Notes under the pieces: model-generated | What the model saw: the letters and a program-made list of their open reading frames with translations, nothing else | What the model was told of the DNA's origin: nothing | The model's database searches: none | Origin: Rhodovulum robiginosum | GTDB taxonomy: Bacteria; Pseudomonadota; Alphaproteobacteria; Rhodobacterales; Rhodobacteraceae | Length of the DNA: 64,000 nt | Assembly (NCBI RefSeq): GCF_003944755.1 | Contig: NZ_RWGU01000050.1 | Location: 1-64,000, forward strand | Direction: 5' to 3' | Shown: one piece after another, positions 43,968 to 52,415 of the stretch | Numbering within the stretch: position 1 is the stretch's first letter | Layout: every line of letters starts with the position of its first letter | Translations under genes and position numbers: made by a program

Positions 43968-46015
43968 GCGGCGCGGTGATCTTCGACCCGCTGCTGCCCT
44001 GGCCGGTGCTGTGGGCGTTGGTGGCGCTGGGCGTGGCAATGGTGGCGCTGTCGCTCTGGCGCGGGCTGGCGGGCTGGTGGCTCAGGGGGCTGGCGGCGGC
44101 AACCGTTCTGCTGGCGCTGGCCAACCCCGCGCTGCAGCGCGAGGACCGCACGCCACTCAGCGATATCGTGGTTCTGGTGGTCGACGAAAGCGCCAGCCAG
44201 CGCATTTCCGACCGCCCCGACCAGACGGCCCGCGCCGTGGCCCGCGTCGAGGCCGAGATCGCGGCGATGGATAACACCGAGCTGCGCGTGGTGCGGCTGG
44301 GCGACGGCGACGGCAACGAGGGCACGTTGCTGATGACCGCGCTGTCCGAGGCGCTGGCCGAAGAGCCCAGCGCGCGGCTGGCCGGCGCGATCCTGCTGAC
44401 CGACGGGCAGCTGCACGATATCGAGCGCGCGCCGGACCTGCCCGCGCCGCTGCATACCCTGCTGACCGGCCACGACACCGACTGGGACCGGCGGCTGATC
44501 GTCAAGAACGCGCCGGCCTTTGCGATCATCGACGAAGAGGTGACGCTGACCTTGAGGATCGAGGATCAGGGCGCGGTCCCGGCGGGGCTGGGTGGAGATG
44601 CCGAGCTGTCGGTGGCCATCGACGGGCAGGAGCCGCAGACATTTCGGGTGCCCGTGGGCCAGGACCTGGAGCTGCCGGTGACGCTGGGCCACGGCGGGCG
44701 CAACGTCATCCAGTTCCGGCTGGCCGCCGCGCCGGACGAGCTGACCGAGCGCAACAATGCCGCCGTGGTGCAGATCAACGGGGTGCGCGACCGGCTGCGC
44801 GTGCTGCTGGTCTCGGGCGAACCGCACCCGGGCGAGCGCACATGGCGCAACCTGCTGAAATCGGACAGCGCGGTGGATTTGGTGCATTTCACCATCCTGC
44901 GGCCGCCCGAAAAACAGGACGGCGTGCCGGTGACCGAGCTGTCGCTGATCGCCTTTCCCACCCGCGAGCTGTTTCTCGACAAGATCGACGAGTTCGACCT
45001 GATCGTATTCGACCGCTACAAGCGGCGCGGCATCCTGCCGATGATCTACCTCGAAAACGTGCGCAGCTATGTCGAGGAGGGCGGCGCGGTGCTGGTGGCG
45101 GCGGGCCCCGATTTCGCAACCGCCGACTCGATCTTCCGCTCGCCGCTGGCCGATATCCTGCCCGCCACGCCCACAGCGCGGGTGATCGAGGACGGCTATC
45201 GCCCCGCGATCACCGACCTGGGCCAGCGCCACCCGGTGACCGAGGGGCTGAAGGCCGCGGCCGGCGGCGACTGGGGCCGCTGGTTCCGCCTGATCGAGCT
45301 GGAGCCCGTGGGCGGGCAGGTGGTGATGTCGGGGATGGACGAGCGGCCGCTTCTGGTGCTCGACCGGGTCGGCGAGGGGCGCGTCGCGCTGATGGCCTCG
45401 GACCACGCGTGGCTGTGGAACCGGGGCTTCGAGGGCGGCGGCCCGCAGCTCGAACTGCTGCGCCGGCTGGCCCACTGGATGATGAAAGAGCCCGAACTGG
45501 AGGAAGAGGCGCTGAGCGCCGAGGCCGAGGGTCAGGTGATGACGATCACCCGCCGGTCGCTGGCCGAGGGCGCGCGCAGCGTCGAGGTCACCCGGCCCGA
45601 CGGGGAAACGGTGACGCTGGACCTGGAGGAGAGCGCGCCGGGCCGGTTTACCGCCACCTACGAGGGGCCCGAGATCGGGCTTTATCGCCTCTCCGACGAG
45701 GAGATGGACACCGTCATCGCCCTGGGCCCCGCCGCGCCGCGGGAATTCGAGGAAACCATCGCCAGCGGCGACAAGCTGAGCCCGGCGGTCGAGGCCACAC
45801 GCGGTGGACTGCTGGCCGTCGAGGACGGCGTGCCCGACATCCGCACCGTGCGCGAGGGCCGGCTGGCCGCTGGCCGCGGCTGGATCGGGATCACCCCGCG
45901 CGAGGCGTATCTGACCGCCGATGTGACGATCCTGCCGCTCGCCCCGGCCTGGGCGTTCCTGGCGCTGGCCGCACTCTTCAGCCTCGGGGCCTGGCTGCGC
46001 GAGGGGCGGCGCTGA
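43964..46015 (+). CDS. Membrane protein with VWA-like and glutamine-amidotransferase-like regions
   Basis: The 683-aa protein has two N-terminal helices (VLWALVALGVAMVALSLW and WLRGLAAATVLLALANP). Then comes VVLVVDESASQRIS, in which DESAS matches the DxSxS metal site of VWA domains. A middle region follows with a class I amidotransferase-like layout but no clear Cys-His-Glu triad, and a C-terminal helix (AWAFLALAALFSLGAWL). It completes the MoxR-DUF58-BatA operon, overlapping the previous gene by 4 bases. The first element of the repeat family begins 5 bases after the stop. Confidence 0.82.
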   Translation: MSGAVIFDPLLPWPVLWALVALGVAMVALSLWRGLAGWWLRGLAAATVLLALANPALQREDRTPLSDIVVLVVDESASQRISDRPDQTARAVARVEAEIAAMDNTELRVVRLGDGDGNEGTLLMTALSEALAEEPSARLAGAILLTDGQLHDIERAPDLPAPLHTLLTGHDTDWDRRLIVKNAPAFAIIDEEVTLTLRIEDQGAVPAGLGGDAELSVAIDGQEPQTFRVPVGQDLELPVTLGHGGRNVIQFRLAAAPDELTERNNAAVVQINGVRDRLRVLLVSGEPHPGERTWRNLLKSDSAVDLVHFTILRPPEKQDGVPVTELSLIAFPTRELFLDKIDEFDLIVFDRYKRRGILPMIYLENVRSYVEEGGAVLVAAGPDFATADSIFRSPLADILPATPTARVIEDGYRPAITDLGQRHPVTEGLKAAAGGDWGRWFRLIELEPVGGQVVMSGMDERPLLVLDRVGEGRVALMASDHAWLWNRGFEGGGPQLELLRRLAHWMMKEPELEEEALSAEAEGQVMTITRRSLAEGARSVEVTRPDGETVTLDLEESAPGRFTATYEGPEIGLYRLSDEEMDTVIALGPAAPREFEETIASGDKLSPAVEATRGGLLAVEDGVPDIRTVREGRLAAGRGWIGITPREAYLTADVTILPLAPAWAFLALAALFSLGAWLREGRR

Positions 46016-46019
46016 GGTC

Positions 46020-46090
46020 AGGGGGGCTGTCCGCCCCCCTCTGGGCCTTCGGCCCATTCACCCCCCGAGGATATTTTCGGCCAGAAGAAG
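46020..46090 (+). repeat. Double-hairpin 3'-gene element, copy 1
   Basis: Hairpin 1 pairs AGGGGGGC (46020-46027) with GCCCCCCT (46033-46040). Hairpin 2 pairs GGGCC (46043-46047) with GGCCC (46051-46055). The tail follows: ATTCACC, then CGAGGATATTTTCGGCC and AGAAGAA. It starts 5 bases after the stop of the upstream gene. The same layout with stem-preserving differences is found at 48741-48808. Confidence 0.75.
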
Positions 46091-46097
46091 CGGGCGG

Positions 46098-46457
46098 TCA
46101 GTTCTTGAGATCGAGCGTGACGGGCGTTCCCGTCCATCCGTCGCGGCTGCAGCGGGCGCGGATCGTGATCCGGGTCGCGCCCGCGGGAACGGCGACGCCG
46201 GTCAGGCTGCGGGTGAAGGGCTGTTCGTCGACATGCGGATGCAGGAGCTTGCGAAGGCCGATCCGGGTGCCGTCGGGGGCCAACACCTCCCAGCCGTCGG
46301 CGTAATGCTCCCATCCCGTGTCGGGGTGGCGCAGCGTGACGGAGAAACGCCAGGTGTCGCGGGTTGGCTCGGCGGTGGCGGCGACGATTTCGGCGGGCTC
46401 CGCCCAGAGCGGCAGGGCGGCGAACAGGCACGGCAAGAGCGGTATCAGGCGGGGCAT
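46098..46457 (-). CDS. Exported protein of unknown function
   Basis: The 119-aa protein has a clear signal peptide (MPRLIPLLPCLFAALPLWA, cleavage near residue 19) and a small beta-rich mature domain. That domain contains VTLRHPDTGWEHYADGWEVLAPDG, PHVDEQPFTRSLTGVAVP and ITIRARCSRDGWTG. I do not recognise a named family, though the sequence pattern is that of a periplasmic immunoglobulin-like fold. It stands alone between the repeat element and the DUF599 gene. Confidence 0.72.
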   Translation of the reverse strand: MPRLIPLLPCLFAALPLWAEPAEIVAATAEPTRDTWRFSVTLRHPDTGWEHYADGWEVLAPDGTRIGLRKLLHPHVDEQPFTRSLTGVAVPAGATRITIRARCSRDGWTGTPVTLDLKN

Positions 46458-46507
46458 CGGCGGTCTCCTTTCGCGGCCAGTCTGCCAGAGCGGCGCGGCG
46501 CCCCGGG

Positions 46508-47212
46508 TCACTTTGGCGTGCAGTCGAGCAGCGCCCGGCGGGCGCGCGAGGCGAATTCGCGGCGCCAGAGCACGGCGACGGTGACAAAGGTGGCCCCGAT
46601 CAGCGGCACGGCGCCCAAGAGCCAGGCAAGCCCGCCGAGCGCGAAATAGAGCGAGCGCATGCCGCGGTTGAAGCTGCGCGCCGCGGCGACGTTGACCTCG
46701 GCCGCCTGCCCGGCCCGGTGGAAGGCTATGGGGTCGTCGGGCTCGTTCGGGACCGCGGCCATGACCACCGCGCAATATCCGAAAAGCCGGTGGGACCAGA
46801 CGAACTTGAGGAACGCGTTGGCGACGAGCAGCAGCACAGCGAGGATCTTGACCTCCCAGACCACGGTCGGGGCGGTTTCCAGCGTGAGGTCTTCGGCCAG
46901 CCCCAGGAGCCGCTCGGTATTGCCGATCAGCGCCAGCCCCGCGCCGATGATGATCATCGAGGCGGAGGCGAAGAAGGTCGTGCCCTGCCGCAGCGTCGAC
47001 AGGATGTTGGCGTCGAAGATGCGCGGCTGGCGCGTGACGAGATTTTTCATCCAGTCATGACGGTAGCGCGCCATCAGCACCGAGACCGAGGGCCGGGCGG
47101 CGCCTGCGCCGCGCTCGATCACCGCGCCGATGCCGACCCAGGCGGCCAGCCAGAGGACGAGCGCCACAGCGTCGGCGTGGCTGAAGAGGGCGATCCGCTG
47201 CATCAGTTCCAT
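46508..47212 (-). CDS. DUF599 domain membrane protein
   Basis: The 234-aa protein has helices at about residues 10-30, 75-95, 115-135 and 180-210. The DUF599 sequence is RYRHDWMKNLVTRQPRIFDANILSTLRQGTTFFASASMIIIGAGLALIG. The function of the family is unknown. It is divergent from glcD, and the 83 bp between the starts hold the glc promoter and inverted repeats, so it may share that control. Confidence 0.83.
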   Translation of the reverse strand: MELMQRIALFSHADAVALVLWLAAWVGIGAVIERGAGAARPSVSVLMARYRHDWMKNLVTRQPRIFDANILSTLRQGTTFFASASMIIIGAGLALIGNTERLLGLAEDLTLETAPTVVWEVKILAVLLLVANAFLKFVWSHRLFGYCAVVMAAVPNEPDDPIAFHRAGQAAEVNVAAARSFNRGMRSLYFALGGLAWLLGAVPLIGATFVTVAVLWRREFASRARRALLDCTPK

Positions 47213-47239
47213 GCGCGGAGCGTAAGGCCTGGGGAAGTG

Positions 47240-47279
47240 TCTTGCCAGACGGCAAGATTGGTTATAATTTCTTACCAAT
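47240..47279. promoter_or_regulatory. glc operon promoter with nested inverted repeats
   Basis: TCTTGCC-AGAC-GGCAAGA (47240-47257) is a perfect 7-bp inverted repeat. It is followed by ATTGGT (47257-47262) and ACCAAT (47274-47279), which flank TATAAT (47263-47268). TATAAT is the likely -10. A -35 could be TTGCCA, at a short 15-base spacing. ATTGGT/ACCAAT half-sites are those of FadR-subfamily regulators such as PdhR and LldR, though the 11-base spacing is wider than theirs. Confidence 0.5.
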
Positions 47280-47295
47280 AGGGAGGAGGCCCGCC

Positions 47296-48741
47296 ATGGA
47301 ATTGCCAGAGCCGGACCCGTCGATCCTGTCGAAGAAGGACAGGGTGGTAGAGCGCCTGCGCGAGGTCATGCCGGCACGGGCCGTGATCGACGACCCGACC
47401 GAGACCCGGGCCTACGAATGCGACGCGCTGACCGCCTATCGCTGCGCGCCTATGGCGGCAATCCTGCCCGGATCGACCGAGGAGGTGTCGGCGGCCCTGA
47501 GGATCTGCCACGAAGAGGGTGTGCCGGTGGTCCCTCGTGGAGCGGGCACGTCGCTTGCGGGGGGCGCGCTGCCCACGGCCGACAGCGTCATCCTGGGCGT
47601 GGCGCGGCTGAACGCGGTGCTGGAGACCGATTACGACAACCGTATCATCCGGGTGCAGGCGGGGCGGACCAACCTCAGCGTGACCGGGGCGGTGGAGGAA
47701 GAGGGGTTTTTCTACGCCCCCGACCCCTCGTCGCAGCTGGCCTGCGCGATCTCGGGCAATATCGCGATGAATTCGGGCGGGGCGCATTGCCTGAAATACG
47801 GGGTCACGACCAACAACCTGTTGGGCGTCACGCTGGTCTTGATGGATGGCACGGTGGTCGAGCTGGGCGGCGCGCATCTGGATGCCGCCGGCTACGACTG
47901 GCTGGGCCTGATCTGCGGCAGCGAGGGGCAGCTCGGGGTGGTGACCGAGGCGACGCTGCGCATCCTGCCCAAGCCCGAGGGGGCGCGGCCGGTGCTGATG
48001 GGGTTCGACTCGTCGGAAGTGGCCGGCGCCTGCGTGGCCGACATCATCAAGGCGGGCGTCCTGCCCGTGGCCATCGAGTTCATGGACCGGCCCTGCATCC
48101 GCGCGACCGAGGCTTTCGCCCATGCCGGCTATCCCGATTGTGAGGCGCTGTTGATCGTCGAGGTCGAGGGCAGCCCCGCCGAGATCGACGCGCAGCTTTC
48201 GCTGATCACCGAGATCGCCCGGCGCCACGACCCGGTGGAGTTGCGCGAGAGCGGATCGGACGAGGAAAGCGCGAAGATCTGGCTGGGGCGGAAATCGGCC
48301 TTCGGCGCGATGGGGCAGATCAACGATTACATGTGCCTCGACGGGACCATCCCGGTCTCGGCGCTGCCGCTGGTGTTGCGCCGGATCGGCGAGATGTCGA
48401 CAGAGTACGGGCTGGACGTGGCCAACGTGTTCCACGCGGGCGACGGCAACATGCACCCGCTGATCCTGTTCGACGCCAACAAGCCGGGCGACCTGGAACG
48501 CTGCGAGGCCTTCGGCGCGGATATCCTGAAGCTCTGCGTCGAGGTGGGCGGCTGCCTGACCGGCGAACACGGCGTGGGGATAGAGAAGCGCGACCTGATG
48601 AGCACGCAGTTCGCCGATGCCGACCTCGACGCGCAGATGCGGGTCAAGGACGTCTTCGACCCGGGCTGGTTGTTGAACCCCGCAAAGGTGTTTCCGCTGG
48701 CTGCCAGTGCCGGGCGGCGGACCGGGCGGCGCGCGGCGTAA
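47296..48741 (+). CDS. glcD: Glycolate oxidase subunit GlcD
   Basis: FAD-binding catalytic subunit that oxidises glycolate to glyoxylate. The 481-aa protein has the PCMH-type FAD domain (RCAPMAAILPGSTEEV, VPVVPRGAGTSLAGGALP, APDPSSQLACAISGNIAMNSGGAHCLKYG, GSEGQLGVVTEATLRILPKP) and the FAD-linked oxidase C-terminal domain (VFHAGDGNMHPLILFD, CLTGEHGVGIEKR). GGGAGGAGG is a strong ribosome binding site. It is the first gene of glcD-glcE-membrane protein-glcF. Confidence 0.93.
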   Translation: MELPEPDPSILSKKDRVVERLREVMPARAVIDDPTETRAYECDALTAYRCAPMAAILPGSTEEVSAALRICHEEGVPVVPRGAGTSLAGGALPTADSVILGVARLNAVLETDYDNRIIRVQAGRTNLSVTGAVEEEGFFYAPDPSSQLACAISGNIAMNSGGAHCLKYGVTTNNLLGVTLVLMDGTVVELGGAHLDAAGYDWLGLICGSEGQLGVVTEATLRILPKPEGARPVLMGFDSSEVAGACVADIIKAGVLPVAIEFMDRPCIRATEAFAHAGYPDCEALLIVEVEGSPAEIDAQLSLITEIARRHDPVELRESGSDEESAKIWLGRKSAFGAMGQINDYMCLDGTIPVSALPLVLRRIGEMSTEYGLDVANVFHAGDGNMHPLILFDANKPGDLERCEAFGADILKLCVEVGGCLTGEHGVGIEKRDLMSTQFADADLDAQMRVKDVFDPGWLLNPAKVFPLAASAGRRTGRRAA

Positions 48742-48808
48742 GGGGGCTGTCTGCCCCCTCTGGGCCGTTCCGGCCCATTCACCCCCGAGGATATTTCAGG
48801 CCATAAGA
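48741..48808 (+). repeat. Double-hairpin 3'-gene element, copy 2
   Basis: Hairpin 1 pairs AGGGGGC (48741-48747) with GCCCCCT (48753-48759), and its first A is the last base of the glcD stop. Hairpin 2 pairs GGGCCG (48762-48767) with CGGCCC (48771-48776). The tail ATTCACC, CGAGGATATTTCAGGCC, ATAAGA leads directly into the glcE ATG. Both stems differ in length from copy 1 by matched changes on both arms. Confidence 0.75.
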
Positions 48809-49942
48809 ATGATGAGACCGGAAACAGAGGCCGAGCTGGCCGAATTGGTGGCGGGCGCGGGCGGGCCCTTGCGGGTCGTCGGTGGCGGCACGCGGCCCAT
48901 CGGGGCGCCGGTGGCGGGCGAGGCGCTGTCGGTGGCGGGCCTGGCGGGCGTGACGCTCTACGAGCCGGGCGCGCTGACGCTGGTGGCCCGCGCGGGCACG
49001 CCCCTGGCCGAGATCGAGGCGGCGCTGGCGGCGGAGAACCAGCGGCTGGCCTTCGAGCCGATGGATCACCGGGCGCTGCTGGGCACCGAGGGCGCGCCCA
49101 CGGTCGGCGGTGCGGTGGCGGTCAACGCGTCGGGGCCGCGGCGGGTTCAGGCCGGCGCCTGCCGGGACGCGCTGATCGGCGTCCGGTTCGTCGACGGGCG
49201 GGGCGTCGCGATCAAGAATGGCGGGCGGGTGATGAAAAACGTCACCGGGTACGACCTGGTCAAGCTGATGGCAGGCAGCCACGGCACGCTGGGCATCCTG
49301 AGCGAGGTCAGCCTGAAGGTCTTGCCCGATGTCGAGGCCGCGGCGACGGTGACGGTGTCGGAGCTGGACGATGCGCGGGCGGTGGCAGCGATGGCCGCGG
49401 GCCTGGGCACGCCGTTCGAGGTGAGCGCGGCGGCGCATCTGCCGGCGCCGGTTGCGGGCACGGCGCGCACCCATTTCCGGCTGGAAGGGTTCGGCGCGTC
49501 GGTGGCCTACCGGGCCGGGCGGCTGTGCGACGCGCTGGCGCCGTTCGGCGCGGCGGAGACCGAGACCGACGCAGGGCGCGTGGCCGATCTTTGGGCCGGT
49601 ATCCGCGATGTGCGGCCCTTCGCCGGCAGCGGCGGGGATGTCTGGCGGCTGTCGGTGAAACCGTCCGACGCGCCGGGGCTGGTGGCGCGCCTGCCCGAGG
49701 GGGCGCGGGCGATCTACGACTGGGGCGGCGGCCTTGTCTGGGCCGAGGTCGCGCCGGGGACCGATCTGCGCGCGGCGCTGGGCGCGTTCGCGGGCCATGC
49801 GACGTTGATCCGGGCGCGCGAGGCGACGCGGGCCGCGCTGCCGGTGTTCCACCCCGAGCCCGCGCCGCTGGCGGCGATTGCCAAAGGGCTGCGCGCGCAG
49901 TTCGATCCGCGCGGCATTCTGAACCCGGGGGTGATGGGGTGA
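48809..49942 (+). CDS. glcE: Glycolate oxidase subunit GlcE
   Basis: The 377-aa FAD-binding subunit has GGGTRPIGAPV, APTVGGAVAVNASGPRRVQAGACRDALIGVRFVDG, NVTGYDLVKLMAGSHGTLGILSEVSLKVLP and the C-terminal LRAQFDPRGILNPG. It starts at tandem ATGs (48809 and 48812) with no good ribosome binding site. The upstream bases are the tail of the repeat element, so its expression may depend on that element. The stop overlaps the following ATG. Confidence 0.9.
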   Translation: MMRPETEAELAELVAGAGGPLRVVGGGTRPIGAPVAGEALSVAGLAGVTLYEPGALTLVARAGTPLAEIEAALAAENQRLAFEPMDHRALLGTEGAPTVGGAVAVNASGPRRVQAGACRDALIGVRFVDGRGVAIKNGGRVMKNVTGYDLVKLMAGSHGTLGILSEVSLKVLPDVEAAATVTVSELDDARAVAAMAAGLGTPFEVSAAAHLPAPVAGTARTHFRLEGFGASVAYRAGRLCDALAPFGAAETETDAGRVADLWAGIRDVRPFAGSGGDVWRLSVKPSDAPGLVARLPEGARAIYDWGGGLVWAEVAPGTDLRAALGAFAGHATLIRAREATRAALPVFHPEPAPLAAIAKGLRAQFDPRGILNPGVMG

Positions 49943-50262
49943 TGCTGCGGGAGAGCCTACCCTTCGTGGTTCTGCCCTGCGTCGCGGCCTGCGCGGTGGG
50001 CTGGGCCGTGCGGCATTGGCTGCTGGCGGCGGCCACGGCGGCCGGCGCCGTGGGGCTGCTATACATCGTTGCGGGACAGGGTCCGGCTCTGGTGCGATAC
50101 GGCGTGCCGCTCGTGACCGGGGCAGGGCTGGCGGGTCTGGCGCTGTTGCCGGTGCTGGCGCTGAAGCCCCTGGCTGGGCCGGTCTTTCGGATCGTGCCCT
50201 GCGCCGCGATCGCCTTCGCGGCGCATTTCCTGTTCCTCCAATACGCGATGGCGACGCGCTGA
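49942..50262 (+). CDS. Unknown small membrane protein inside the glc operon
   Basis: The 106-aa protein MLRESLPFVVLPC... has about four hydrophobic segments (LPFVVLPCVAACAVGWAV, HWLLAAATAAGAVGLLYIVAG, YGVPLVTGAGLAGLALLPVLAL and VFRIVPCAAIAFAAHFLFL). I recognise no family. Its ATG overlaps the glcE stop by one base and glcF begins one base after its stop, so it is fully embedded in the operon. Canonical glc operons do not have a gene here. A role in membrane attachment of the oxidase or in glycolate entry is conjecture. Confidence 0.72.
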   Translation: MLRESLPFVVLPCVAACAVGWAVRHWLLAAATAAGAVGLLYIVAGQGPALVRYGVPLVTGAGLAGLALLPVLALKPLAGPVFRIVPCAAIAFAAHFLFLQYAMATR

Positions 50263-50263
50263 C

Positions 50264-51553
50264 ATGCAGACACATTTCACCGAAGACCAGCTCAAGGACC
50301 CCGGCATCGCCCGGTCGAACGAGATCCTGCGTGCCTGTGTGCATTGCGGGTTTTGCACCGCCACCTGCCCGACCTACCAGGTATTGGGCGACGAGCTGGA
50401 CAGCCCCCGCGGCCGGATCTACCTCATCAAGGACATGCTGGAGAGCGGGCGGCCGGCGGACGCCAAGACCGTCAAGCATATCGACCGCTGCCTGAGCTGC
50501 CTGGCCTGCATGACGACCTGCCCCTCGGGCGTGCATTACATGCATCTGGTCGATCACGCCCGGGACCATATCGAAAAGACCTATCGCCGGCCGTTTTCCG
50601 ACCGGGCCCTGCGCTGGGTGCTGGCGCGCATCCTGCCCTATCCGGCGCGGTTCCGGCTGGCGCTGCGGCTGGCCAGGCTGGGCCGGCCCGTCGCGGCGCT
50701 GGTGCCCGACGCGCGCCTCAGGGCGATGCTGGAGATGGTGCCCGACGCTGTGCCGGCGCCGAGCCCGAACGACGCGCCCCAGGTCTTTCCCGCGCAGGGC
50801 CCGCGCAAGATGCGGGTCGCGCTGTTGACCGGTTGCGCGCAGCGGGCGCTGAACACCGACATCAACGATGCCACGATCCGGCTGCTCAGACGGCTGGGTT
50901 GCGAGGTGGTGGTGGCGCGCGGCGCGGGCTGCTGCGGGGCGCTGACCCACCACATGGGCAAGACCGCCGACAGCCACGCCCATGCCGCGGGCAACATCCG
51001 TGCCTGGGCGGCCGAGATCGCGGGCGAGGGGCTGGATGCGATCGTCATCAACACCTCCGGCTGCGGCACCACGGTGAAGGATTACGCGCACATGTTCCGG
51101 GGCGATCCGCTGGAAGCGGACGCGCAGGCGGTGGCGCGCCGCGCGATGGATGTCAGCGAGCTGTTGATGCAGCTCGATCTGCCCGAGGGCGCAGGGGGGC
51201 TGCGGGTGGCCTATCACTCTGCCTGTTCGTTGCAGCATGGCCAGCAGATCAAGACCCATCCCAAGACCTTGCTCAAGACCGCGGGCTTCGAGGTGGTCGA
51301 GCCGGCCGACAGCCACCTGTGTTGCGGCTCGGCCGGCACCTACAATCTGTTGCAACCGGAGATTTCCAAGCAGCTCAAGGCGCGCAAGATCGAGACGCTG
51401 GAGGCGAAACAGCCGCAGGCGATCGCGGCGGGCAACATCGGCTGCATGATGCAGATCGGCAGCGGCACCGGGGTGCCGGTCGTGCATACGGTCGAGCTTT
51501 TGGACTGGGCAACCGGCGGACCGCGGCCGCGGGCGCTGGACGCAGGGACATAA
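50264..51553 (+). CDS. glcF: Glycolate oxidase iron-sulfur subunit GlcF
   Basis: The 429-aa electron-transfer subunit has two 4Fe-4S ligand sets near the N-terminus (CVHCGFCTATCP and CLSCLACMTTCP). Two cysteine-rich CCG domains follow (LTGCAQRALN...GAGCCGALTHH, then YHSACSLQHGQQIK...LCCGSAGTYNLLQPE). All expected ligands are present. It passes electrons from GlcD/E toward the quinone pool. It is last in the operon. Confidence 0.93.
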   Translation: MQTHFTEDQLKDPGIARSNEILRACVHCGFCTATCPTYQVLGDELDSPRGRIYLIKDMLESGRPADAKTVKHIDRCLSCLACMTTCPSGVHYMHLVDHARDHIEKTYRRPFSDRALRWVLARILPYPARFRLALRLARLGRPVAALVPDARLRAMLEMVPDAVPAPSPNDAPQVFPAQGPRKMRVALLTGCAQRALNTDINDATIRLLRRLGCEVVVARGAGCCGALTHHMGKTADSHAHAAGNIRAWAAEIAGEGLDAIVINTSGCGTTVKDYAHMFRGDPLEADAQAVARRAMDVSELLMQLDLPEGAGGLRVAYHSACSLQHGQQIKTHPKTLLKTAGFEVVEPADSHLCCGSAGTYNLLQPEISKQLKARKIETLEAKQPQAIAAGNIGCMMQIGSGTGVPVVHTVELLDWATGGPRPRALDAGT

Positions 51554-51602
51554 TCCTGCCCCATGCGGATGCTATGGGCGCGAGGAAAAGGGAGGGGCCG
51601 TC

Positions 51603-52412
51603 ATGCTGCGACTGATCTTGTGCTTCCTTGCGGTCCTCGCGATGGGACGCCCGGCGGCCGCCGACGCGCTGCGAAGCCTCGAGACCGGCGAGGCCGGCAA
51701 GGGCTGGGAGGCCGTCGGGCGGCTTGACCTCGGCCGGCGCGGATTTTGCACCGGCACGCTGATCGGCGACGACATTGTGCTGACCGCGGCCCACTGCCTT
51801 TATGACAAGCGCACCGGCGAGACGCTGGACATGGGGCGGATCGAGTTCCTTGCCGGCTGGCGCAATGGCCGGGCCGAGGCCTATCGCAATGTGCGGCGGG
51901 GCATCGTGCATCCGCGCTACCGCTTCCGGTCCGATCACAGGGTGTCGGGCGTCGCCTACGACCTCGCGCTGTTGCAACTCGACCGGCCGATCCGGCTGAC
52001 GGGGCTGACGCCGTTTGCCACGGGAAGCCGGCCGGGCATGGGCGATCAGGTGGGCGTGGTATCCTATGCCCGCGACCGCTCGGAGGCGCCCTCGCTTGAG
52101 GAAATCTGCCACGTGCTGGCCGGTCGGCCGGGGGTTTTGATGCTGTCCTGCGAGGTCGATTTCGGCGCCTCGGGGGCGCCTGTCTTCAGCTTCCGCGGCG
52201 ATCGGCCCGAGATCGTCTCTGTCGTGTCGGCCATGGCCGAGCTGGGCGCGCGCCGGGTGGCGCTGGGCAGCGCGCTGGGTGACGCGCTGACGCTGATGAA
52301 ATCGCGCATGGCGATGGGCGAGGGCGTGATCGGCGCCGAGGCGCCGCCGTTGCGCCGATTTGGCCGAGGCACCGCCGGCGACACCGGCAGCGCCAAATTC
52401 GTGCGGCCCTGA
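51603..52412 (+). CDS. Secreted trypsin-like serine protease, first of a tandem pair
   Basis: The 269-aa protein has a signal peptide (LRLILCFLAVLAMGRPAAA), then a chymotrypsin-fold domain. The triad is His in VLTAAHCLYD, Asp in AYDLALLQLDRP and Ser in FGASGAPVF. GASGAP replaces the usual GDSGGP, so the substrate pocket differs from trypsin itself. There is a Cys pair around CTGTLIG...HCLYD. It starts 50 bp after glcF and lies 3 bp before its paralogue. Confidence 0.87.
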   Translation: MLRLILCFLAVLAMGRPAAADALRSLETGEAGKGWEAVGRLDLGRRGFCTGTLIGDDIVLTAAHCLYDKRTGETLDMGRIEFLAGWRNGRAEAYRNVRRGIVHPRYRFRSDHRVSGVAYDLALLQLDRPIRLTGLTPFATGSRPGMGDQVGVVSYARDRSEAPSLEEICHVLAGRPGVLMLSCEVDFGASGAPVFSFRGDRPEIVSVVSAMAELGARRVALGSALGDALTLMKSRMAMGEGVIGAEAPPLRRFGRGTAGDTGSAKFVRP

Positions 52413-52415
52413 GCG

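Noticed and set aside
43913-46057. A 714-codon minus-strand open frame antisense to the VWA-like gene
   Set aside because: It is an antisense shadow; the plus-strand protein has coherent helices and DESAS and fits the operon overlaps.
48779-51487. A 902-codon minus-strand open frame antisense to glcE-glcF
   Set aside because: The sense strand carries clear GlcE and GlcF proteins with all cofactor ligands; the antisense product is low-complexity.
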